Origin: Chryseobacterium sp. T16E-39
GTDB taxonomy: Bacteria > Bacteroidota > Bacteroidia > Flavobacteriales > Weeksellaceae
Reading direction: 5' to 3'
Assembly (NCBI RefSeq): GCF_002216065.1
Contig: NZ_CP022282.1
Span: forward strand, 2,604,001-2,668,000
DNA length: 64,000 nucleotides
This document shows positions 46,266 to 54,996 of the stretch, in pieces. Within the stretch, counting starts at the first letter, position 1; every line of letters begins with the position of its first letter. Position numbers and translations under genes: made by a program. The notes beneath the pieces are model-generated. The model saw nothing but the letters and a program-made list of their open reading frames with translations, was not told the DNA's origin and did no database searches.

Positions 46266-46298
46266 AAAAAGACCAAGGATTTATCTTTGGTCTTTTTT
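46266..46298. terminator. Bidirectional terminator between the DUF937 and THX genes
   Basis: An AAAAGACCAA stem and its complement TTGGTCTTTT have T-runs on both strands. It lies between two convergent genes and can serve both. Confidence 0.88.
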
Positions 46299-46304
46299 AT
46301 TCTG

Positions 46305-46424
46305 TTACTTCTTAGATTTCTCTTCTGAAGCTGTTAATGATTTTGAGGCTTTTCTAGGTCTTCTTTTTCCGTAGCTCCCATTATTAATTTTACCTCTTCT
46401 CGATTTTCTGTCTCCTTTTCCCAT
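46305..46424 (-). CDS. 30S ribosomal protein THX
   Basis: 39 residues, very basic: MGKGDRKSRRGKINNGSYGK at the start, then an Arg/Lys-rich tail ending EEKSKK. This matches the small THX family that binds the head of the 30S subunit. The N-terminal GKGDxKSRRGKI and NGSYGKxRP motifs are characteristic. The gene is below the usual length cut-off and easily missed. It ends eight bases from the shared terminator and stands alone. Confidence 0.9.
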   Translation of the reverse strand: MGKGDRKSRRGKINNGSYGKRRPRKASKSLTASEEKSKK

Positions 46425-46766
46425 AATAGATTATTTGTTGGTTCTTACGAATGTAAGAAAACTTGCATAAATCACCTGAACCGTGGCTGTTAAAATTTTT
46501 ATAAATAAGCATCTAAAATCTAAAAGTTAAACTATAGCTGATGGCTACATTTCTACTCACAAATTAATTGTATTATTTAGAAAACAGAATAAAGAAAGCC
46601 CCTAAACATTAGTACGCCAGACCTGTTTGTAATACACTGGATTGCCAAAAACTGATGAAAAGAAGTTTTTTATTTATAACACCTCCAAAAATCTTATCTT
46701 TGCACTTTAAAATTCAGCCCTTAAGAAGGCTGATATCTAAAGTCTAATATCTAACATCTAAAACAA
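46425..46766. other. Intergenic region with the aspS promoter
   Basis: 342 bases without a coding frame. TATCTTTG at 46695-46702 followed by C is a good -7 box for aspS. The leader then contains three imperfect copies of TCTAA-type heptamers (about 46732-46760) just before the aspS ATG. The left part must hold the THX promoter on the minus strand, but none was clear. Confidence 0.55.
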
Positions 46767-48521
46767 ATGTTTCGATCGCACACAAACGGAGAATTATCTC
46801 TAAAAAATCTTAATGAAGAAGTTACACTTTCAGGATGGGTACAAACTATCCGTGATAAAGGATTTATGATTTGGATAGATCTTCGAGATCGTTACGGAAT
46901 TACTCAGTTGGTTTTAGATCAGGACCGCTCTTCCGCTCAATTGATGGATGAAGCTAAAAAACTGGGCCGTGAATTTGTGATTCAGGTTACCGGAAAAGTT
47001 ATTGAAAGAGTCAGTAAAAATCCTAATATTCCAACCGGAGAAATTGAAATTTTAGTTGAAAAACTAAGTGTTCTTAATGATTCCCAACTTCCTCCCTTCA
47101 CGATCGAAGATGAAACGGATGGTGGTGAAGAATTGAGAATGAAATACCGCTATCTGGATATCAGAAGAGCTCCGGTAAGAGATAAACTGATTTTCCGTCA
47201 CAAAATGGCGCAAAAAGTAAGAAATTATCTTTCAGAAGAAGGTTTTATTGAAGTGGAAACTCCTGTCTTAATTAAATCTACTCCGGAAGGAGCCAGAGAC
47301 TTTGTTGTTCCGAGCAGAATGAATCCGGGACAATTTTATGCATTGCCTCAATCTCCACAAACCTTTAAACAGCTTTTAATGGTAGGTGGAATGGACAAAT
47401 ATTTTCAGATTGTAAAATGTTTCCGTGATGAGGATCTAAGAGCCGACAGACAACCAGAATTTACACAAATCGACTGTGAAATGGCTTTCGTTGAGCAGGA
47501 AGATGTAATGAACGTATTTGAAGGAATGACAAAAACCCTGATCAAGGACATTACGGGTCAGGAATTTGGAACTTTCCCAAGAATGACTTTTGCTGAAGCT
47601 ATGCAAAAATATGGAAACGACAAACCGGATATTCGTTTCGGAATGGAGTTCGTAGAGTTGAATGAATTGGTAAAAGGAAAAGATTTCAAAATATTTGATG
47701 ATGCTGAACTGATAGTAGGGATTAATGTTGAGGGATGCGCAGATTACACCAGAAAACAAATCGATGAATTGGTAGATTGGGTAAAGCGTCCACAAATAGG
47801 AGCTTCAGGAATGGTTTGGGCTAAATTCCAGAACGATGGAGTAAAAACATCTTCTGTAAACAAATTCTACAATGAAGAAGATCTTGCTAAGATCATCGAG
47901 AAATTCGGAGCTAAAGAAGGAGATTTAATGCTTATCCTATCAGGAAATGAAAATAAAGTAAGAGCACAGCTTTCCGCATTAAGAATGGAACTTGGAAACC
48001 GTTTAGGACTGAGAAAAGGAAATGTATTCGCTCCACTTTGGGTAGTCGACTTCCCATTATTGGAATTTGATGAAGAAACCCAGAGATATCATGCAATGCA
48101 CCATCCTTTCACCTCTCCAAAACCTGAAGATATTCATTTATTGGAAACTGATCCTGGTAAAGCGCGAGCAAATGCTTACGATATGGTTCTTAACGGAAAT
48201 GAAATCGGTGGTGGATCGATCAGAATTTTCGACAGAGATCTTCAATCTAAAATGTTTGATCTTTTAGGATTCTCAAAAGAAGAAGCAGAAGCTCAATTTG
48301 GATTCTTAATGAACGCATTTAAATACGGAGCACCTCCGCATGGTGGTTTAGCTTTCGGATTTGACCGTTTAGTTGCTATTCTTGATGGAAATGAAGTGAT
48401 CAGAGATTATATTGCATTCCCTAAAAATAATTCAGGACGAGATGTAATGATTGATGCGCCCGCTGCCATTGCAGATGCACAGCTTGATGAACTGGAATTA
48501 AAATTGAATTTAAAAGCATAA
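46767..48521 (+). CDS. aspS: Aspartate-tRNA ligase
   Basis: 584 residues, the bacterial-type length. An N-terminal OB-fold anticodon-binding domain (about 1-105: [26 protein letters not shown]) is followed by class II motif 2 ([20 protein letters not shown]) and motif 3 ([15 protein letters not shown]). A GAD-type insertion lies between about residues 290 and 420. It charges tRNA-Asp. Monocistronic, with its own promoter and terminator. Confidence 0.97.
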   Translation: MFRSHTNGELSLKNLNEEVTLSGWVQTIRDKGFMIWIDLRDRYGITQLVLDQDRSSAQLMDEAKKLGREFVIQVTGKVIERVSKNPNIPTGEIEILVEKLSVLNDSQLPPFTIEDETDGGEELRMKYRYLDIRRAPVRDKLIFRHKMAQKVRNYLSEEGFIEVETPVLIKSTPEGARDFVVPSRMNPGQFYALPQSPQTFKQLLMVGGMDKYFQIVKCFRDEDLRADRQPEFTQIDCEMAFVEQEDVMNVFEGMTKTLIKDITGQEFGTFPRMTFAEAMQKYGNDKPDIRFGMEFVELNELVKGKDFKIFDDAELIVGINVEGCADYTRKQIDELVDWVKRPQIGASGMVWAKFQNDGVKTSSVNKFYNEEDLAKIIEKFGAKEGDLMLILSGNENKVRAQLSALRMELGNRLGLRKGNVFAPLWVVDFPLLEFDEETQRYHAMHHPFTSPKPEDIHLLETDPGKARANAYDMVLNGNEIGGGSIRIFDRDLQSKMFDLLGFSKEEAEAQFGFLMNAFKYGAPPHGGLAFGFDRLVAILDGNEVIRDYIAFPKNNSGRDVMIDAPAAIADAQLDELELKLNLKA

Positions 48522-48525
48522 ATTT

Positions 48526-48553
48526 AAAGCGAGGTAAAAACCTCGCTTTTTTA
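48526..48553 (+). terminator. Terminator after aspS
   Basis: A perfect AAAGCGAGGT/ACCTCGCTTT hairpin with a four-base loop and T-run begins about five bases past the stop codon. Confidence 0.88.
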
Positions 48554-48569
48554 TTTTAAAACTCTTTTT

Positions 48570-49841
48570 TTAATTCATTCTTATAATCTCCTCTCTACCT
48601 GGTCCCGTAGAAAGATAGCTTACCGGAATCTCAAGTTCTTTTTCAAGGAATTCTAGAAATTGAGTTAATTCTGTGGGCAAAGAAGAAGCATCTTTACATT
48701 TCGTGAAATCTGTATTCCATCCTTTTATCCATTGCAAAACCGGAATTTCTCCTTCATTACCAGCCAATCCCGAGATTACCTTAGATGGATGATTTTCCAT
48801 TTGATAGTGCGTACATACTGCTATTGATTCAAAGCCATTCAAAACATCAGCTTTTGTAAGAACCAACTGGGTCACACCATTAATCATCACAGCATATTTT
48901 AAAGCAGGAAGATCCAGCCAGCCAACTCTTCTCGGCCTTCCCGTATTAGAACCAAACTCATTTCCTTTGGTTCTTATCTCATCCCCCAATTCATCAAAAA
49001 GTTCTGTTGGAAAAACTCCATTTCCTACCCTTGTACAATAGGCTTTTGTAACACCATAGATTTCACCTACTTTTTTAGGCGAAATACCTAAACCGCTACA
49101 GGCACCCGATGCAATTGTTGTTGACGAAGTTACGTAAGGATAAGTCCCATGATCAATATCGAGTAACGTTGCCTGCGCGCCTTCAGCCAGGATATTTTTC
49201 CCATCTTTGATTGAATTGTTTAAAAATACTTCGGCTTCAATCATACGAAATCTTTTCAAAAATTCTACAGCATCAAAAAAGTCATTCTTCAGGTTTTTCA
49301 ATGGAGGAAGCTTTTGACCATACTCTATAAGTTGTTTATAATCCCTTTCCAGAATATGATTTATCATTTCTTTAAAATCAGGTTTCATAATATCTCCCAC
49401 TCTTACATTCTGTCTCAGAACCTTATTTGCATACGCTTGTCCTATTCCATTCTTTGTCGTTCCGATCGTATGATAAGATGGATTTTCTTCCATAAATACA
49501 TCGAGCAGTGAATGAGTGGGTAAAACAAGATGAGTCTTTTTAGAAATAGCAAGATACTTTTCAACCTGAATTGTTGCATCAAAAGACTGTAATTTCAACA
49601 CTTCCTGCTTAAAATTAACAGGATCCAATACCATTCCTGCTCCTATTATATTTTCTACACCCTCCATAAAGATTCCTGAAGGAAGAGATTTTAATGTTAT
49701 TCTCTTCTCGTTACGCTCAATGCTATGTCCTGCATTTGCTCCCCCGTTGAAACGGGCTACAATGTCATAATTTTGACTGATTAAGTCGATGAATTTACCT
49801 TTTCCTTCATCTCCCCATTGTAAACCTAATACAATATCCAT
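48570..49841 (-). CDS. purA: Adenylosuccinate synthase
   Basis: 423 residues from MDIVLGLQWGDEGKGK; a longer frame to 49898 adds 19 residues across the promoter and is rejected. It has the family's N-terminal GDEGKGKFIDL phosphate loop, catalytic His in NAGHSIERN, and late STGPGREEII. It makes adenylosuccinate from IMP, aspartate and GTP, the first committed step to AMP. The Crp/Fnr gene lies 81 bases upstream on the same strand, and the gap holds a promoter with a Crp/Fnr-type palindrome. Confidence 0.96.
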   Translation of the reverse strand: MDIVLGLQWGDEGKGKFIDLISQNYDIVARFNGGANAGHSIERNEKRITLKSLPSGIFMEGVENIIGAGMVLDPVNFKQEVLKLQSFDATIQVEKYLAISKKTHLVLPTHSLLDVFMEENPSYHTIGTTKNGIGQAYANKVLRQNVRVGDIMKPDFKEMINHILERDYKQLIEYGQKLPPLKNLKNDFFDAVEFLKRFRMIEAEVFLNNSIKDGKNILAEGAQATLLDIDHGTYPYVTSSTTIASGACSGLGISPKKVGEIYGVTKAYCTRVGNGVFPTELFDELGDEIRTKGNEFGSNTGRPRRVGWLDLPALKYAVMINGVTQLVLTKADVLNGFESIAVCTHYQMENHPSKVISGLAGNEGEIPVLQWIKGWNTDFTKCKDASSLPTELTQFLEFLEKELEIPVSYLSTGPGREEIIRMN

Positions 49842-49868
49842 ACTATATAATTTATCTTTTTTACAGAG

Positions 49869-49912
49869 CAAATCTATAGCATGTACAGCAGGAGGCAATT
49901 GTCATTTGACAA
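49869..49912 (-). promoter_or_regulatory. purA promoter with Fnr-like palindrome
   Basis: Read on the minus strand: TTGTCAAATGACAA (49899-49912), a perfect TTGTC-N4-GACAA palindrome, then TTG (49896-49898), exactly 19 bases, then -7 box TAGATTTG (49869-49876). The palindrome touches the -33 TTG. The same layout precedes the Crp/Fnr gene itself. Geometry is seen; binding is inferred. Confidence 0.6.
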
Positions 49913-49922
49913 GAAAGAAAAA

Positions 49923-50492
49923 CTATACTATATTTTTCCTGATCCGACTGAAAGAAGAAGGAGTAATACCCAGATATGAGGCCAGCATCGCCTGAGGAAC
50001 GCGATTCGCCAATCCCGGATAATGGTTTAGAAAATGAAGATATCGGGATTTCGCATCAAGATTGAGCATTGTACTGGCAACTTTAAGCTTATTTTCAGCA
50101 ACAAAAGCATGAAGTTTCGCAATGAGAACCTGCCAAATCGCAATTTCACTTTCTAAAGTTTTAAAGTGATCAAAATCAATGACCAATAAAGTCCCCTCCG
50201 TAATAGCTTCTATATATTCGTTGGAAGGAGTCTGATTGACAAAACCCTGAAAGTCTCCTATAAACCGGCCTTCATAGATAAAATACCGGGTAAAGTCATC
50301 CCCTTGTTTGTTATAATACAATGAACGGAATACACCTTCCTTTACAAAGGCAATATTCTGACTTATTCGACCTGCTTCTACAAATACCTCTCCTCTTTGG
50401 ATACCTATTTCTCTTACTCCATCAGCAATCAGGCCTTCCTCTTCTTCAGTAAGCACCCCAAATTTTCTTATGTAATCAAATAGTTCTTTCAT
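49923..50492 (-). CDS. Crp/Fnr-family transcriptional regulator
   Basis: 189 residues from MKELFDYIRKFG; alternative Met codons at 50504 and 50525 lie on or within a few bases of the predicted transcription start, so the shorter start is preferred. The cyclic-nucleotide-binding beta-roll covers about 15-115 (RGEVFVEAGRISQNIAFVKEGVFRSLY). A dimer helix leads to a C-terminal helix-turn-helix, QAMLASYLGITPSSFSRIRK. There is no Cys cluster for iron-sulfur binding, so it is not a classic Fnr. The effector is unknown. Similar palindromes precede this gene and purA, suggesting control of itself and its neighbour. Confidence 0.9.
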   Translation of the reverse strand: MKELFDYIRKFGVLTEEEEGLIADGVREIGIQRGEVFVEAGRISQNIAFVKEGVFRSLYYNKQGDDFTRYFIYEGRFIGDFQGFVNQTPSNEYIEAITEGTLLVIDFDHFKTLESEIAIWQVLIAKLHAFVAENKLKVASTMLNLDAKSRYLHFLNHYPGLANRVPQAMLASYLGITPSSFSRIRKNIV

Positions 50493-50512
50493 TCCTCTAC
50501 TCATTCGTATTT

Positions 50513-50556
50513 TAAAGATATACAATTACCATTTACTGGCAATTGCTAATTGACAA
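50513..50556 (-). promoter_or_regulatory. Promoter of the Crp/Fnr gene with a partial palindrome
   Basis: Read on the minus strand: TTGTCAATTAGCAA (50543-50556; one intact TTGTC half-site and a weaker half), then TTG (50540-50542), exactly 19 bases, then TATCTTTA (50513-50520). The operator plus neighbouring bases form a ~28-base imperfect copy of the purA site at 49894-49921, in the same orientation. Confidence 0.58.
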
Positions 50557-50680
50557 TAAAAGAAAAAGCATTAACAGAAGTTACCTATAGTATACACGAC
50601 GAGTCACATTCCAAAGATAAAAGCGGAAAAAATTTCCGCTTTTGATTAAATTACTTTTCGTTTTTTAGTTTTCAGTTGGC

Positions 50681-51454
50681 TTACAAATAATTATTCTGTA
50701 CCAGCCATGCTGTAATTCTTTTAAGGGTAAGCAAATTAGGGTCTATCGATGATGAAAGACCACCCACTTTATCTTTCTGAGGGATAGAAACCACTATTCT
50801 TACTTTATCACGTGGAGTAAATAGCTCAAAATTCTGCGCATTGTTCCCTCCTGCAAAATTCACCTTAGCCACCATAATACCATCCGGAACAAAAAACTCA
50901 TAAGAATCCTGACCGCCCATACTTCCGGTGGATGTAAAAAAGCCGATAGTTTCGCCTCCCTGCTCAATCGATTTCCCTTCTCTTAGTTCAATTGGCCAGT
51001 TTCTATTACGCGATACCAATGTATAGTTCACAGAAGTTCTTGGTGATACTCCTTTTGTGGCAATCAATTCGGTAACTTTATCCGCATCCAGACTATTCCC
51101 ATTAATTATAGATCCCTTTCCAATTAAATTTATGAATCCTTTCTCCATAGCCAGGGTGGATAATTTAAAAATTCCAACCTGATTAGTCGGCAGAAAAGTA
51201 AAACGGTAATACATGCTTGTATTGTCATTTCTATCCCCTTCAAATTCTGTACTTAAAACTGCAATTACGAGTTTTTGCCCATCCATTGAATAAAGATTAA
51301 AATTCTTTGTAAGGCCTAAATTTTGTTTTTGGACTTCGACCTTTCCAATTTTATTGCCGTCTACAGCAATGATATTATTTTTGTATTCAACCTTCTGTGC
51401 AGAGAGGAATATGTTTACTCCAAGTAAACATAAAAAAGTAAAAATTGTCTTCAT
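50681..51454 (-). CDS. Exported protein of unknown function
   Basis: 257 residues with a signal peptide (about 1-19, ending LSAQ). The mature part is beta-rich and mostly hydrophilic, with no cysteines, metal motif or repeat that I recognise. The C-terminal NPNLLTLKRITAWLVQNNYL-like end (residues ~240-257) is not a T9SS sorting domain. It probably stays in the periplasm. It is a lone minus-strand gene between the Crp/Fnr gene and ku, and no family assignment is offered. Confidence 0.7.
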   Translation of the reverse strand: MKTIFTFLCLLGVNIFLSAQKVEYKNNIIAVDGNKIGKVEVQKQNLGLTKNFNLYSMDGQKLVIAVLSTEFEGDRNDNTSMYYRFTFLPTNQVGIFKLSTLAMEKGFINLIGKGSIINGNSLDADKVTELIATKGVSPRTSVNYTLVSRNRNWPIELREGKSIEQGGETIGFFTSTGSMGGQDSYEFFVPDGIMVAKVNFAGGNNAQNFELFTPRDKVRIVVSIPQKDKVGGLSSSIDPNLLTLKRITAWLVQNNYL

Positions 51455-51602
51455 TAATGGTTATTTTTTATATCGACACAAAATACAAATAATAAGTTAG
51501 TCTTTTTATAAAAGTATTTTCCAAGATCAATTGAAATACCACAATTAGCAAATATTTTTCACACGGCACAATCATTGTACGTTATTAATCAAACATAGTA
51601 CA

Positions 51603-52388
51603 ATGAAAGCAATCTGGAATGGCGCCATTGGCTTTGGCTTAGTTAATATCCCTGTTAAAATTTATTCGGCAACTGAAACCAGCAAATTGGATCTGGACAT
51701 GTTGGATAAATCTGATTTTTCCAATATTAAGTTCAAAAGAGTCAATGAAAAAACAGGGAAAGAAGTAAAATGGGAAAATATTGTAAAGGCTTACCTCATG
51801 GAAGATCGATACATTGTTCTTGAAGATGAGGATTATGTAGCTGCAAGTCCCGAAAAAAGTAAAATACTCTCTATTGATCAATTTGTAAAAGAAATTGAGG
51901 TGGACAGTGTTTATTTTGAAAATCCTTATTTTCTGGAACCTCAGAAAAATGGAGAAAATGCTTACAGACTTTTAATGAAAGCTTTAACGGAAACCAAAAT
52001 GGTTGGTGTTGGAACCTTTGTCCTTCGTGAAAGTGAGGCTATAGGAATGATCCGACCTTACAATAATGAAGTTTTGGTTTTAAACAGATTAAGATTTGCT
52101 CAGGAAATCAGAGACTATAACGATTTAAAAATTCCTGAAAAAAAAGCTCCCAAACCAGCTGAATTAAAAATGGCAGTAAGCCTGATAGAGCAGCTTTCTC
52201 AAAAGTTTGATCCCACCCTGTATAAAGACACCTATTCTGAATCATTGATGAAAATCATTAAGCAGAAAGCAAAAGGAAAAACTGCAAAAGCACAAAAAGC
52301 AAAACCAGTGAAGGAAGGAAAAGTAATTGACCTGATGGCTCAATTAAAAGCAAGCTTACAAAGTCCAAAATCTAAAAATGCATCCTGA
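51603..52388 (+). CDS. ku: Ku end-binding protein
   Basis: 261 residues, typical for bacterial Ku. The opening MKAIWNGAIGFGLVNIPVKIY is characteristic, followed by the ring-forming core and a lysine-rich C-terminal tail (KQKAKGKTAKAQKAKPVKEG) as in other bacterial Ku proteins. It binds broken double-stranded DNA ends and recruits LigD for end joining. Its stop codon overlaps the first base of the next gene (TGATGG), so it is coupled with ligD. Confidence 0.95.
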   Translation: MKAIWNGAIGFGLVNIPVKIYSATETSKLDLDMLDKSDFSNIKFKRVNEKTGKEVKWENIVKAYLMEDRYIVLEDEDYVAASPEKSKILSIDQFVKEIEVDSVYFENPYFLEPQKNGENAYRLLMKALTETKMVGVGTFVLRESEAIGMIRPYNNEVLVLNRLRFAQEIRDYNDLKIPEKKAPKPAELKMAVSLIEQLSQKFDPTLYKDTYSESLMKIIKQKAKGKTAKAQKAKPVKEGKVIDLMAQLKASLQSPKSKNAS

Positions 52389-52990
52389 TGGCTCTAAAAG
52401 ATTATAACGAGAAAAGGAAGTTCAATGAAACGAGTGAACCTGAGGGCAAAACAAAAAAAGGCAAAGGTCAACTTATTTTTGTTATTCAAAGGCATGCCGC
52501 ATCACGGCTTCACTATGATTTTCGTTTAGAAATGGAAGGAGTTTTAAAAAGTTGGGCTGTACCCAAAGGTCCTTCTCTGGATCCCAAAGATAAACGTCTG
52601 GCAATGATGGTTGAAGACCATCCCTATGATTACAAAGATTTTGAAGGAAATATTCCTGAGGGAAATTATGGTGCCGGTCAGGTAGAAATCTGGGATAGTG
52701 GAACGTACGAACCACTGGAACAAAGCACTAAACTTTCTGCTGAAAAAGAATTATTGAAAGAATTGCATGCAGGATCATTAAAATTTGTTTTACACGGTAA
52801 AAAACTGAAAGGTGAATTTGCTTTGGTTAAAATGAAAAATGCTGAAGATAATTCGTGGTTGTTGATCAAACATAAAGATGATTTTGCAGAAACGGGTTAC
52901 GATGCTGAACAGAATACTTCTGCAAAATCATTGGTAACTCAGTTTTTAGAGGAAAAAAAAAGCCTAAAAAGCAACAAAAAGAAGTCATAA
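52388..52990 (+). CDS. ligD: LigD 3'-phosphoesterase domain, cut off by a frame change
   Basis: 200 residues. The 3'-phosphoesterase domain of LigD is complete: FVIQRHAASRLHYDFRLEMEG with its catalytic His/Arg set, WAVPKGPSLDP, and DHPYDYKDFEG. It trims 3' ends before joining. The frame then meets nine A (52953-52961) and ends 29 bases later. One extra A, or a -1 ribosomal slip there, continues straight into the ligase-polymerase frame through a natural-looking Lys/Gln linker (KKKPKKQQKEVITGP). So this and the next gene are one LigD of about 848 residues that is split in this sequence. Confidence 0.88.
   Translation: MALKDYNEKRKFNETSEPEGKTKKGKGQLIFVIQRHAASRLHYDFRLEMEGVLKSWAVPKGPSLDPKDKRLAMMVEDHPYDYKDFEGNIPEGNYGAGQVEIWDSGTYEPLEQSTKLSAEKELLKELHAGSLKFVLHGKKLKGEFALVKMKNAEDNSWLLIKHKDDFAETGYDAEQNTSAKSLVTQFLEEKKSLKSNKKKS
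52953..52961 (+). other. A9 homopolymer at the LigD frame break
   Basis: Nine consecutive A. In frame the codons read GAA AAA AAA AGC, so the run contains an A-AAA-AAA slippery heptamer. The two LigD frames differ by -1 here. Explanations are sequencing error, a true mutation, a phase-variable tract, or programmed slippage. Confidence 0.85.
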
Positions 52991-53061
52991 CTGGGCCAAC
53001 TGCATTTCGAAATTTTAATGCTTTAACGAATGAAAAGAAGCTTACTTCTTTTATCAAACCC

Positions 53062-54933
53062 ATGCTCGCAAAATCATTTGAAAAGGCGTTCGATGATCAG
53101 GACTGGATTTTTGAGATCAAGTGGGACGGCTACAGGGCTATTGCTGATTTAAGCCATAAAGCTCATCTGCTTTATTCAAGAAATGGGATTTCTTTTCTGG
53201 CGAAATTTGAGAAAATTACTCAGGATTTTGACCAACAAAAACATACAATGATTCTGGATGGCGAAATCGTAGCTTATGATGAAAAAGGGAAACCTAATTT
53301 CCAATTACTGCAACAGATTGGAGATAATCCCAATCTTGCTCTCGTTTATCAGGTTTTTGATTTACTTTGGCTGAATGGTCATTCTACGGAAGAGCTCCCG
53401 TTATTGCAAAGAAAAGAACTGTTAAAAGAAGCATTAGTTGAAACAGAAGTGATCAAATACTGCGACCATATTCCGGAAAAAGGAATTGAATTTTTTGATC
53501 AGATGAAAAAGATGCAGCTGGAAGGAATGATTGCAAAGAAGACCGACAGTCTATACATTGAAAATCACAGGACTTCTGACTGGCTAAAAATTAAATTTAC
53601 CAATACCGAAGAGGCTATCATCTGCGGATTTACAGAACCGAGAGGTTCAAGAGAAGGATTTGGAGCCCTGATTTTAGGAAAATATAATCAGGGAAAACTA
53701 ATTTATTCGGGACACACAGGTACAGGATTTAATAAAGAAACTTTGACGCAGCTTCATCAGCAGTTGAAAAAATTAATTATAAAAAGTACTCCATTTGACT
53801 CTGCTCCCAAAACAAATATGCCCGTAACATGGGTACAGCCTAAACTTGTCTGCGAAATTAAATACTCTGAAATTACTAAAGACGGAATCTTTAGACATCC
53901 AGTTTTTATTGCCATTCGCCAGGATAAAAATCCTGAGGAAATTAACGATTCAACTAATAAAATGGATCAACCAAACGAAAAACCTAAAAGAATGAAAGCC
54001 AAGACTCCATCAAAAAACACCGAAAAAGAAATTACTTTGGATAAACATAAAGTAAAATTAACCAATCAGGATAAGATCTATTTCCCGGAAGATGGCATCA
54101 CTAAGGGAGATGTGATTGATTATTATCAGTCAATAGCTAAATACATATTACCCTATCTCAAAAATCGTCCTCTGTCACTGAACCGTTTTCCAAATGGAAT
54201 TGAGGAGCAGGGTTTTTATCAAAAAGATGCCAGTGACAACATTCCGGAATGGATAAAAACAACAGAAGTCTACTCAGAATCTAATGACAAATACATTGAC
54301 TATATTTACTGTAATGACAAGGCGACTTTAGCCTATCTCAATAATCTGGGCTGTATCGATCTCAACCCCTGGAACAGCTCAATCCCAGATCTTGAACATC
54401 CCGACTATTTAGTGCTGGATCTTGATCCTTCTAAAAAGAATACATTTGACGATGTTATTGAAACCGCCTTGCAAGTGAACGAAGTATTGCTTTCAATTAA
54501 GGTGAAGGGGTACTGCAAAACTTCTGGGAGCACAGGAATTCATATTTATATCCCCATGGGTGCTAAATACGAATTTGACCAGGTAAAGGATTTCGCCCAT
54601 ATTGTGATGAAACAGGTCAATGAAAAACTGCCCAAAATAACAACTTTAGAAAGAAGCTTACAGAAAAGAGATGATAAGAAAATTTATCTCGATTACCTTC
54701 AAAACAGGACAGGACAGACATTGGCAAGTGCATACAGCTTACGTCCAAAACAAGGAGCTTCTGTTTCGATGCCTTTGGACTGGAACGATGTAAAACCAGG
54801 ATTGAAACCTACTGATTTCAATATCCATAACTCGTTGGAAAGAATTAAAGAAAATGGAGATTTATTTAAACCTGTTTTGGGAAAAGGAATTGATATGATG
54901 AAGGCATTGGAACTCCTACAAAATTTAAAATAA
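53062..54933 (+). CDS. ligD: LigD ATP-dependent ligase and polymerase domains
   Basis: 623 residues from the first in-frame ATG; the frame is open further upstream to the A9 tract and encodes KEVITGPTAFRN and more, which belongs to the intact protein. The ligase domain (about 1-300) has the adenylated lysine in FEIKWDGYRAI and later LVCEIKYSEIT. A Lys-rich linker (about 305-330) leads to the primase-like polymerase domain (about 335-623), with the metal-binding DxD in LVLDLDPSKK and SGSTGIHIYIP. Domain order phosphoesterase-ligase-polymerase differs from mycobacterial LigD, as in other Bacteroidota. It works with Ku in end joining. Confidence 0.9.
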   Translation: MLAKSFEKAFDDQDWIFEIKWDGYRAIADLSHKAHLLYSRNGISFLAKFEKITQDFDQQKHTMILDGEIVAYDEKGKPNFQLLQQIGDNPNLALVYQVFDLLWLNGHSTEELPLLQRKELLKEALVETEVIKYCDHIPEKGIEFFDQMKKMQLEGMIAKKTDSLYIENHRTSDWLKIKFTNTEEAIICGFTEPRGSREGFGALILGKYNQGKLIYSGHTGTGFNKETLTQLHQQLKKLIIKSTPFDSAPKTNMPVTWVQPKLVCEIKYSEITKDGIFRHPVFIAIRQDKNPEEINDSTNKMDQPNEKPKRMKAKTPSKNTEKEITLDKHKVKLTNQDKIYFPEDGITKGDVIDYYQSIAKYILPYLKNRPLSLNRFPNGIEEQGFYQKDASDNIPEWIKTTEVYSESNDKYIDYIYCNDKATLAYLNNLGCIDLNPWNSSIPDLEHPDYLVLDLDPSKKNTFDDVIETALQVNEVLLSIKVKGYCKTSGSTGIHIYIPMGAKYEFDQVKDFAHIVMKQVNEKLPKITTLERSLQKRDDKKIYLDYLQNRTGQTLASAYSLRPKQGASVSMPLDWNDVKPGLKPTDFNIHNSLERIKENGDLFKPVLGKGIDMMKALELLQNLK

Positions 54934-54948
54934 TTAAAGTATTAATTA

Positions 54949-54981
54949 AAAAAAGTCCTGCAGTAATGCGGGACTTTTTTT
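54949..54981 (+). terminator. Terminator after ligD
   Basis: AAAAGTCC...GGACTTTT forms a stem closed by GC pairs, followed by a T-run, and closes the ku-ligD unit. A-rich left flank could also serve the convergent MscS gene. Confidence 0.82.
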
Positions 54982-54996
54982 ATATCAAATGATTCA

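Noticed and set aside
49842..49898. Extended N-terminus of PurA (19 more residues)
   Set aside because: It would read through the -7 box, and the family starts at the Met before DIVLGLQWGDEGKG.
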